Positions 55,386 to 64,000 of a stretch of DNA of 64,000 bases are shown here, piece by piece. Position 1 is the stretch's first letter; the number at the start of each line of letters is the position of its first letter. Origin of the DNA: Stereum hirsutum FP-91666 SS1 (taxonomy: Eukaryota > Basidiomycota > Agaricomycetes > Russulales > Stereaceae); the NCBI RefSeq assembly GCF_000264905.1, contig NW_006763135.1, positions 672,288-736,287 on the forward strand, read 5' to 3'. Made by a program: the position numbers and the translations under genes. The notes under the pieces are model-generated. The model did not search any database. It was not told the origin of the DNA and worked only from the letters and a program-made list of their open reading frames with translations.

Positions 55386-56793
55386 CTAACCTACAATCGG
55401 ATCGCATCTGGGCCAATCCACACAGATTGGACCAACCCTATGAACCACCTTCCGCTGCTTTCCGTCCAAACATCTCATGGCCGTCGTAGTCCCCATCGAC
55501 TCCGCCATGGGCTCCAACATTTTCGCGACGGCGGAGTTCAACAAACCATCCTTGAACTGATTGAACTCTGGATCTCTCTCCAGTTCTGGTGCGCCTGAAA
55601 AACACGGAGAAAGAACGAAAGGTCAATCAGGTAGCAGGTATTAATGATTGAATTATGAAGTGGCATAAAGCACGAACCCTCTGGTACTTCAAGAAAGCCG
55701 CACGGTATCAGCGACATCGGATGTCCAGACGGCCGTTTGGCACTGATCACATTCCCAATTGTTCCATGAACGACATGCCACCTCTTCGAGTTCCTCGCAT
55801 CGAACTTCTCACCGCGCGAGTTCACGCGTCCTGTGGGAAGACGACATTCCTGGCCGTCGATGTAGAGTAGAATGGGAACGAGGGTTACGCATTGCTCCAG
55901 GGTAGGGTCAGAGTCATATAATTGTGTCTATCGTACAGACGGGAGTGTCAGCGTACAAACGAAACAAGAGTCAGCGTCTGGTTTGATAGCGCCAAGAGAT
56001 GGAAAGAAGGAAAGGTAAAATATCTGCATAGTACATACGTATTCATCATAAGCCCAATCCGTCGACATCACATCCTCGTATATCCTCAAACTAAACTCTT
56101 CAGCCCCAGCCTCTCCTTCATCCATACCTTCTCTTTGCGACCTACGGGGATTTCTGCGCGTCCAATACCTTCTGGACGGATCCCAATCGTAAATCTGTTC
56201 CGGTGCCCACACGGAGTTACAAATCATCTTCTTGAACATGTCCTGTTTCCCCAGACGCGTGTGCACCTCATACGTCTTGTCCATCCACTTCGTAGACTTG
56301 AACATCACCAAGTTCTTATGAGCAGAGGTTTGACCATCGTCGTCAATGTCGGACTCTGGCTCTGGCTCATCGTACCGCACGCGAAACGATCTCCACCCAA
56401 AATCATCTGCCTGGGTGTTGCGAACGACGTCCGAGTTCGGGGCCCTGAAAATGCGTACGAGAGCCCATACTGCGATGACCTGATCGCGCATGCGTTTGGA
56501 TAACCGAGTGGTGTCTTCGAAGTTGAAGTGTGAGAGCTCTGAGGATAGAACATCGAAGTTAGGTATGTTATTGGTGAGAACTGGAGAGATAGGTCGTGAG
56601 GTTTTAAATCACTTGAAATCTTTGCCTCTATTTCACGAGCAGAGCTATCTTCCTGAGACTCAGGTTGTAAGTTCACCCTTGCCGTGAGGGTTTCCAAGTT
56701 ATCCAAGCCTTCATCGTGACCAACATCAGGGCTTTGGGCGAACCCTGGCATGTCGACACCCGCCGGTGGAGAAAGCTCATGCTGAGGGTCCAT
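55386..56793 (-). CDS. Conserved-looking protein of unknown function
   Basis: Not recognised by name. Minus-strand exons 56613-56793, 56039-56538, 55678-55927 and 55386-55594 join without a break into 379 residues. The first 60 residues are acidic and polar. The middle holds RDQVIAVWALVRIFRAP, DMFKKMICNSVWAPEQ and YDWDPSRRYWTRRNPRR, a pattern rich in tryptophan and tyrosine, which suggests a folded domain. The third exon encodes YIDGQECRLPTGRVNSRG and KRPSGHPMSLIPCGFLEVPE. The last exon is helical (FNQFKDGLLNSAVAKMLEP). No signal peptide or membrane segment is present. It could be a DNA- or nucleic-acid-related protein, but nothing here shows it. Confidence 0.7.
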
Positions 56794-57114
56794 AATCAGG
56801 AGATTGTTTCACACGACTTGAGCGAAGGATGCACAAGAGTGAGAGCAGTGGTGGTATTATTGAATTCGCCAAATGTGGCGTGTCAAGACAAGGAATCGTT
56901 TCCGAAGTGGCATCGATCCTTGGCTCGGCTTTTGCCGAAAGGTGAATGCGGCAATCACGTGTAACCTCATTCGCGACTTCTCACTTCGGTCGCGCAACAA
57001 CTGCTCTCAGCTTCACTGCTTTGACCCATCCAAATATTTCATTTCCTTCCCGACCTCCATTCGAATTTATCAGCTTTACTGCCCATCCAACTCTAGGTCA
57101 ACTTACATTTCTGT
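56794..57114. promoter_or_regulatory. Divergent promoter region
   Basis: Separates the 55386-56793 gene and the phosphatase, which read away from each other. No TATA box was identified. Confidence 0.45.
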
Positions 57115-58648
57115 ATGGCCGACCTCGAACCCCTCGACCCACAATTCGTGCAAACCGTTCTGTCGAATCCTCCATTCGTTTCTGTCCCCGGCGTTCACAA
57201 TGTTCGCGACTTAGGCTCATATCCTGCACATATCTCTTTTTCAAGACGCACGAATGAAGAGAGTGGGATAGAAGGTGACCGAAATGAGAATGCAAGCCTT
57301 GTTACGCGTCCGGGGTATATGTTTCGTTCGGCGGAGGTATCGGGGATAACAGAGGAAGGTGCGTCCTGTTTTATTATTGCTTCATTGCGGTTCTCGCGCA
57401 TCTCATTGACTGTTTATCTTTTGGTCTATAAACTTATCATTCTTAGGGGAAGCACAACTTCTCGACCTCGGGATTAGCACCATCTTCGACCTACGCTCAG
57501 AAACGGAGATGAAAAAGTACAACACTCCACTACCTGCACTGATCCACTGTCACGAAAAAGTTGCGATCGTGAAGAGCCCGGTGTTCGAGCAAAAGGATTA
57601 TAGTCCAGAGATGATGGCGAGGTGCGTTGCGTCCTCTGTGAGAGGTTGCATGAAACGGCCCGTCTTAGCGTTTCCGGGAGGATGCCCCACGCAAAATGCT
57701 AAGTCTACAAATTGCATTATTGCTATAATGCCAACTGCTATATGGCATTTCCACGATTCTCTGGCGTAGTTCATGCAACCTCTATCTGCTTCCCGTATGG
57801 GGTCTGACCGACTGGCAATGTGGCGGTGGCGTAGACGGTTTCAGCTCTATGCCAGCGGAAAAGTGGAGGTGTGTTCCTTCGCTCGCACATCCGTATTCTT
57901 GGGGTATGTGCTCAACATATTGGTCGTTTGTTCTCTGCATAGGCGTTCATGCAGCTCTATACAGAGATCCTGGAGGCAGGGGGTCCTGCGTACGGCAGTA
58001 TTCTGCGACATGTGAGGGATAAGCCACAAGAAGGTTTCATTTTCCATTGTACAGGTTCGTAGCCTACACATTCTCTCTTATGGGATCTAATTCCTTGCTC
58101 TCGGATGATTCTGCAGCCGGCAAAGACCGAACAGGCATTATGGCTGCCATCCTCCTACTGGTATGCACGCCAGACATGCTCTGGACTGGGGAGTTTGATC
58201 GACTAGTCTGACGTTCACTATGTTGGCCTGGGCATCTTAGCTTGCAGGGGTATCTCGAGAAGTAATAGCAACAGATTATTCATTAACAAGGATAGGCCGC
58301 GAACCCCAACGACCACAAGTACTCTCAAGGTTGTCCAAAGAGCCGATATTCGCCTCAAATCAGGAAGCAGCGTTAAACATGCTGACTTCAAGGTCCGTTT
58401 GCGATTTCTATGGCTTGTCTCACTCCCTTCATTCCGTCTGTCTTGCTTGTACTTTATTGAGGTTCTCGACATTTGACATTGATAGATATGAGACCATGAT
58501 TGCTTTTCTCGAGATGTTCGAAGAGCAGTACGGCGGAGCCGAGAATTATGCCAAGAATTTCTGCCATTTATCCGACGGCGACCTCGACGTGATCAAGTCC
58601 CATCTGGTCGTCGAACGACCGATATCCTTGACCAGCTCGAACCTCTAG
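57115..58648 (+). CDS. Tyrosine/dual-specificity phosphatase, HCTAGKDRTG type
   Basis: A protein phosphatase of the tyrosine phosphatase 3 type (PF13350). The first exon, 57115 to about 57355, encodes FVSVPGVHNVRDLG and PGYMFRSAEVSGI, the typical start of the family. Then come LLDLGISTIFDLRS and VFEQKDYSPEMM. After a longer intron (about 57624-57827) follow RRFQLYASGKVE, AFMQLYTEILEAGGPAYG and LRHVRDKPQEG. The CX5R catalytic signature is HCTAGKDRTG, with an intron between the threonine and alanine codons. A helical C-terminal half follows (AGVSREVIATDYSLT, EQYGGAENY) to TAG at 58648. All key residues are present. Its substrate is unknown; relatives act on phosphotyrosine or inositol pyrophosphates. 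Confidence 0.83.
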
Positions 58649-59275
58649 CTCGCACACACTGATCTTGACCCACCGGCGTCTCGTTCTGTATAATACCGCA
58701 CCGTATCATTTCTGTTTCTTTCTACTCTGCATACATCTATAATTCTTTCGCTCTGCGCCAACATTCGGCCGATTCAATCGCACCGCGATTTCCTTGCACG
58801 TTCGTCGTACCTTACCCACAATGATCGCCGGAGACTGCGCTTTGAACCAGCTGTGACCGCAGGATCTGTATCACCGGCCGGGGTTTGAGCTTTGAGATCA
58901 GCAAGGGGTCAGGAACTATTGCGAAAGGAGGGGTGAGCTGAATACGGGGCACAACTGGGCTCTAATTGGCTGAAAACACGGACATTTCCCCGGACTTTGT
59001 CATCACAGCGAGCCTCATGTTTGCAGCTGATAGGAGTTCGTCAGCGCGAAGCCCACGGATGTTGTTCCAATGTCGATCAGGTCGTCGCCTGACCACCAAG
59101 ACATAACCCAAGACCGTGATCATCTGCACTATAAAGATGGACAGCAAAAGGAGGGTCAAGTGTGTGTTCTTTGGCCCCTTCGTCACTCCGAGGAAACCCG
59201 TGGAATTGTTGCTCATACCATCGTAGTCTTCAGCCCCCACCAGAAAAACTTTTCCTTGGGTATCCTCGCTATATC
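58649..59275. promoter_or_regulatory. Upstream region of the invertase gene
   Basis: No gene supported. A TATA-like run (CTATAAAGA, 59129-59137) lies about 140 bases before the invertase ATG. Confidence 0.45.
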
Positions 59276-60968
59276 ATGCTTGGCACTCTAGTTGTCGCTC
59301 TGTCGATAGCTTTGGTCTCTTATGGACAGTCTTCGACCGACGATGAACCCATTCCAGGCGACTACTCTGGAGCACTACGTCCTCAGATCCATTACTCTCC
59401 GCCCGTAGGATTCATGAACGACCCCAATGGCATGTTCCTCGACGCGGACGGAACCTATCATCTATATTATCAATGTGTGCCACATTTTTCACCTTCGTAT
59501 TTGCCAGACTTTTGCTGACATGTTCGCCATAGACAATCCCACAGAGATCGTCGCTGGTAACCAACACTGGGGCCACGCCACCTCGCAGGACCTCTACCAT
59601 TGGACGAACCAGAAGATTGCCATTGCTCCCTCTGGCGCAGAGGGAGAAGGCATCTTTTCTGGATCGGCTGTTATCGATGTGAACAACACGTCCGGATTCT
59701 TCCCCAATCAAACCGATGGTGTCGTCGCCATCTATACTCTCAATACCAACACCGCTCAGACGCAAGATATCGCATACTCCGTCGACGGAGGCTACACGTT
59801 TACGAAGTACGAGAACAACCCGGTCATCGACGTCAACTCGACACAGTTCAGGGATCCGAAGGTGCTTTGGTATTCAGCGGAAGATGGAACAGGATGGTGG
59901 TCTATGGTCGTCGCACACGCGCAGGATTTCGTTCTTACGTTCTACACATCGCCGAACCTTCGCGAGTGGACTTTCGCGTCGAACTTTTCGCACGTTGGAC
60001 TCCTCGGTCTGCAATGGGAATGTCCCAACCTCGTCACGATGCCCGTCGAAGGGACCGACGAAACCATGTACCTCCTCTTCCTCTCCATTAATCCCGGCGC
60101 GCCACTAGGCGGTTCTATCTCGCAGTACTACCCCGGCTACTTCAACGGCACACATTTCACTCCCGTCGACGGCGTCACTCGTCTCTCCGATTTTGCGAAG
60201 GACAATTACGCCGGTCAATTCTTCTACGGTATCCCCGAAGACCAACCCGCCGTCTCCATTGCCTGGGCGAGCAATTGGCAGTACACGGAGGCTGTCCCGA
60301 CGGGTGCCGAGGGCTGGAGAAGTTCAATGTCGCTACCTCGTCTCAACACGCTCAAGAACGTTACCCGTGTCGGCTGGGACCTCGTTTCGAAGCCTTACGA
60401 CCTTTCGCCCCTCTTCGACGGGGAGCCGCTCGCGCAGAACGAAAATCTTGGCAATGGTCAGGTCGTCGTCGACTATTCGAACGTCACATCCGGCGCTGTG
60501 TACTTCCAGGCCAACCTTACTGGGATCCCTACGGACGGATCATCCACTGGTACACTCAACTTCACTTTCTACTCCTCCGTCAGCGGCGAGAACATCACCG
60601 GCGGGTTCTTCCTCGACGGCGATACGCCGTTCTGGATCGATCGGGGCTCCATACGCGGGTTCGACAATTTCTGGTTCACGGATAAATTCTTGACGAATAA
60701 CCTTTTGCTTGGTGGGACGGGGAATTGGAGCCTCGAGGCTGTGGTGGATAGGACGCTGTTGGAGGTGTTTTTGGCAGATGGGGAGAGGAGCGGGACTGTG
60801 AGCTTTTTCCCGGAGGAGAGGTTGGATGGGTTAGTTGTTGGGACGAATGGTCTGAACGAGGGGATCGAGGTTAGTTTGGTTGTTAGGGGATTGGAGAGTG
60901 CTTGGGCGGATGAGGAGGTGGGGGGTGGGAATGGGACGGTTTTAGGGAATGTAACGACGAGTGCCTGA
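59276..60968 (+). CDS. Secreted GH32 invertase / beta-fructofuranosidase
   Basis: A glycoside hydrolase family 32 enzyme that cleaves sucrose or fructans outside the cell. Exons 59276-59474 and 59533-60968 give 544 residues. The start begins [17 protein letters not shown], a clear signal peptide. The catalytic nucleophile is in GFMNDPNGM, the transition-state stabiliser is in FRDPKVLW, and the general acid/base is in QWECPNLV, all three in the usual order. [12 protein letters not shown] and EGIFSGSAV are further family blocks. The C-terminal beta-sandwich ends with [19 protein letters not shown]. Many N-glycosylation sites (NxS/T) are visible. Many white-rot and ectomycorrhizal basidiomycetes lack such enzymes, so a secreted one hints at contact with plant sugar. 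There is no glycosyl anchor. Confidence 0.92.
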
Positions 60969-61132
60969 GAGTTGTGGTTTGAGTATTTGGACATTCTATA
61001 TCGGTTCACATAGGACGTAGAAAAAAGGACATGGTGTAGGGTTGCATGATTTATGTATATCGTACACTATTGGGTACTGCATAGCAATAACCAGGCGCCA
61101 TGAATCCGCGCTTCGATACCCTCGTGGTGTAC

Positions 61133-62590
61133 TTACGCCACAGTGGCACCCAGCGCCTTCTCATGCTTCAAAATATCGTCGATCGTCTCATCAACGATCT
61201 TCTCCCAACCAATATACTCCTTCATGCCGATGATCTTCTCCGCGCTACTTCCATCTAACTTATACCACTTCAATGCCTCGCCGGCCGGCTCCTCAGAAGC
61301 TACAAACAACCTATCCTTCAACTCAGGCCTGGTCTTGCCCAAGTACTCCACCGCGTCTTTCCAGACCAAATCGACACCGTTCAAAACGACTCTCTCAGGC
61401 TCCTTAGAGGGAGGGGCGTCCAAGAGGAGAACGTGAGCACGCGCGACATCGGAGACGTGGATGCAGCAAGGGCCAGGGAGCATCTGCGCAGTTGGGAGGG
61501 GACGTGGAGTACCAGGAGTGCCTTTGATGAGTTCGTAGATGTAGTTGTTGGAAACGGCGGCGGGGGTCTTGAGAAGCTTGGATTGAGCGTCCGTGGCGGG
61601 GCCGTAGACGTAGGGAGGGATTACTGTAAATAAGTTGTCTCATCAGTACTAGAGCGATTGCGAGAATGAGTGATGTCGAGACATGGATGGGACCCGTACC
61701 GGTGGCGAGGTCGACATCGGGGTGTTCTTTCGCGAACTTCCATGCGGCCTCTTCTGCGGCTTTCTTGGAGCCCATGTATACGACGTGGACAGGCGCGTCG
61801 GGCTTCGATGCCTCTTCGAGAGTCATTGGGTTCCAATCTGGATTGTCGTGGCCATAGTTGATGCATGAGACGAGTAAATATTCAGCCTGAGAAATTATGA
61901 CTGGTATGAGGTCCCGAATGGGAGACAGTACTCGCCTTTGTCGCTAAAGATCTTGTCCGACCAGCTGTATTGTATGTCGATGACGGAGGACACACTGGCA
62001 GTGACGACGATCTTCTTCACGTTTGAGGCGAGAGCTTGCGCGAGAATACGGTTCGTGACCGCAGTCTATGGATCAACATTGCGTTAGCAATAGTGCAAGC
62101 GAATTTATGTAATGTGCATACCTTGAGCATAACTTCATTCCCAACGGAAGGGTCCATGCCTGAAGCGACGTGAACCAGAGCCTTCACATCTGCAGAGTAC
62201 GAAGTCGATCAATCCAGTTCGTCAGCGAGGACGATCTTGGTGAAAGAAGAGCGCCTCGGTATCATACTGACCCTTGAACGCCTCAGTAAGGTCTGATGAG
62301 GCGATATCGTCTATAATGGCAACTTCAAACTTGTCGCCGTAGGATGAATACGACGACTTCACTGCCTCCGCCTTCGCTGATCGGACGGTTCTGAATCATT
62401 GTCAGTGATGTTGCTGACAGGTAGCGCTGTTTCGGTGAACCACATACCCGCGGACTTTATGCCCCGCTGCGACAAGTTGGTTGATGATATGAGAGGCAAT
62501 AAAGCCAGAGGCGCCAGTGACCTGTATAGTAGGCGTTAGGGCGACACAAGTAGAGGATAGCACTCGCTGACATACTAGGATGAAAGACAT
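61133..62590 (-). CDS. Extended short-chain dehydrogenase: NAD(P)-dependent epimerase/ketoreductase
   Basis: An enzyme of the NAD-dependent epimerase/dihydroflavonol reductase group, close to yeast Gre2-type reductases. The first exon (ATG at 62590) ends after MSFIL, and the next gives the cofactor motif TGASGFIASHIINQL. Then come VHVASGMDPS, KKIVVTASVSSV, the catalytic YxxxK as YMGSKKAAEEAAW, and VIPPYVYGPATD. The C-terminal substrate domain has CCIHVSDVARAHVLLLD and WEKIVDETIDDILKHEK. The minus-strand stop is at 61133-61135. Several short introns interrupt it, all GT-AG. Its carbonyl substrate is not known; relatives reduce methylglyoxal and other ketones. It has a TATA-type promoter. Confidence 0.82.
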
Positions 62591-63241
62591 CGTGTTGATG
62601 AAATAGACAGGTGCAGGCAAGTGGATTCAGGCTCTTGGTGAAGGTATGAGATGGTCAGGTCAGTTCAGGATATATATACCCATCGTCTCGTCCAACTGAA
62701 GGCGTTTATGCTGGCGCCCGCGGTCTGATCAAGTAATGGGGCTTCTGCAGTAGGTAACTAAAATCGTCGACACATGTTGGCTGGGACGCCTAGCAAAAGA
62801 GTGCACGGTAAGATTCCGTTTCAAGCTACGGTCACTTCTGCGGTCACTGCGAGACGGGCCTAACAGTGCGGTGCACTTCTCGTGAAGCGCTCTTCATTCG
62901 ATGAAGCTCACCAAGCCGCTGTGGCGCCTGACGTGAGCGCACCATATGAACAGAGAGCATACAGCCAGACGATAGAATTGGCGCAGTCTAGATATTTCAG
63001 TGAGTCATTCCGGAGAGCTGTGGACAAGTTAAACTTGGTTTCTTGGAGGCTTGGCCGCGTGGGTCATCGCCAGACTTGGCTGCGGGGAACAAGGTGGCGC
63101 GTGTGACAATGTCACGCTATACAGCCCCGCTCTTTGCCGAAACTCTAAATTTTGTGCCGCGTCCACGGTCGTCCGCAACATTTCGCTCGTCGTACAATCC
63201 GTACTCAGTACTAATCCCTTTCCTCCCAAAAAGTATCCAGC
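62591..63241. promoter_or_regulatory. Divergent promoter region of the epimerase and ribosomal protein genes
   Basis: No gene supported apart from the TATA box of the epimerase. Confidence 0.45.
62669..62680 (-). promoter_or_regulatory. TATA box of the epimerase gene
   Basis: The minus strand reads GGTATATATATCC about 80-90 bases before the ATG at 62590. Confidence 0.55.
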
Positions 63242-64000
63242 ATGAGGTTCGTACCATTGCTATCGCCTCCATCGAAGTTCATGTTAACTCAAATCATCAT
63301 TCTACTCCGGCGTGTACTCTGATGTATAATCCGCGGTTGTGACGAGTAGCAGCAAGCTCTCAGTGGCAAGTGTGCGGGGCAGCGTTAAGGAGCTCCTGGC
63401 TGAAGCCCAGGGTGAAAAGAGGCGTAACTTCGTTGAGACCATCGAGCTCCAGATCGGTCTCAAGAACTACGACCCTCAGAGGGACAAGCGTTTCTCGGGT
63501 ACCGTCAAGTGCGTCTCATTGCCTCTCGCATCTTATACAAGTGAGCTAATGTTTGACCTGTACAGGTTGCCCAACGTTCCCCGTCCCCGCATGTCCATCT
63601 GCATTCTCGCCGATGCCGCCGACATCGATCGTGCCAAGCAGATCGAACTCGAGTACATGTCCGTTGATGACTTGAAGAAGTGAGTTCTGCGCTCGAGCTT
63701 GAATTTATGTTCCGGTCTGACGGTTTGCACCGCAGGCTCAACAAGAACAAGAAGCTCGTCAAGAAGCTTGCCAAGAAGTACGACGCTTTCCTTGCCTCTG
63801 AGGCTCTCATCAAGCAGATCCCCCGTTTGCTCGGTCCCGGTCTCTCCAAGGGTTAGTTCACGTCCGCTGCGCACTCTCACTGAAGGTTCTAACCGTTTCG
63901 CGTCCTTAGCCGGCAAGTTCCCCACCCCCGTGTCGCACGCCGAGGACTTGAACAACAAGCTCATCGAGGTTAAGTCAACCATCAAGTTCCAGTTGAAGAA
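63242..64000 (+). CDS. RPL10A: Ribosomal protein L10a (uL1), 3' end cut by window edge
   Basis: Large-subunit ribosomal protein uL1 (eukaryotic L10a), which forms the L1 stalk at the tRNA exit site. Exons are 63242-63246, 63347-63508, 63566-63679, 63736-63851 and 63910 to beyond the window. The first exon is only five bases (ATGAG), which spliced to the next gives [19 protein letters not shown]. Then come [34 protein letters not shown] and [37 protein letters not shown] is the family hallmark. The last 30-odd residues are missing at the window edge. The tiny first exon fits the common habit of ribosomal protein genes of placing an intron right after the start codon. Confidence 0.92.

Noticed and set aside
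60193..60693. Long frames in other phases over the invertase
   Set aside because: Shadows of the invertase coding sequence, whose three catalytic blocks fix the true frame.

Overview
The window is nuclear DNA of a filamentous fungus, most likely an agaricomycete (mushroom-forming basidiomycete). Almost every gene is cut by several GT-AG introns of about 50-70 bases, genes lie close together on both strands, and protein types typical of that class are present: a large fungal kinase-like family, an F-box protein, a small secreted glycopeptide-type protein and a GH32 invertase. No bacterial, organellar or viral gene was recognised. All exon models were spliced by hand, using conserved reading frame and paralogue comparison as the guide.

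Region 1 (1-34,712) is an accessory, fast-evolving block. It holds eight copies of one kinase-like gene, called k1 to k8 here. They share a five-exon architecture whose third exon is 38 bases in every copy. Five copies look intact (k2, k3, k5, k6, k8), k1 runs off the left edge, and k4 and k7 are broken. By sequence they form three subfamilies: A (k1, k2, k5; catalytic loop HGD), B (k3, k4, k7) and C (k6, k8). Between them lie two paralogous charged helical-protein genes (C1, C2), three paralogous genes with a glycine-rich N-terminus (E, K, W), an unrecognised 471-residue gene, another unrecognised 351-residue gene and a 1,055-residue low-complexity protein. Kinase plus C gene has been duplicated as a segment (k1-C1 and k2-C2). 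Each of E, K and W lies head to head with a kinase (E/k2, K/k3, W/k6), so a divergent pair recurs three times. This pair is my best candidate for an undescribed system; its role is not shown by the sequence.

Region 2 (35,292-45,095) looks metabolic: a phenol-2-monooxygenase-like flavoprotein with an apparent stop codon in its FAD-binding motif, an aldehyde dehydrogenase, a Bin3-type RNA methyltransferase, a short-chain dehydrogenase lacking its N-terminal half, and a HAD phosphatase of the glycerol-phosphatase type. The first two could act in the same aromatic breakdown route.

Region 3 (46,347-56,793) holds an unrecognised multi-exon gene, an F-box protein, a secreted glycopeptide-like protein, a small probable mitochondrial protein and a conserved protein of unknown function.

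Region 4 (57,115-64,000) is more housekeeping-like: a tyrosine phosphatase of the HCxAGKDRTG type, a secreted invertase, an NAD(P)-dependent epimerase/reductase, and the start of ribosomal protein L10a (uL1), which runs off the right edge.
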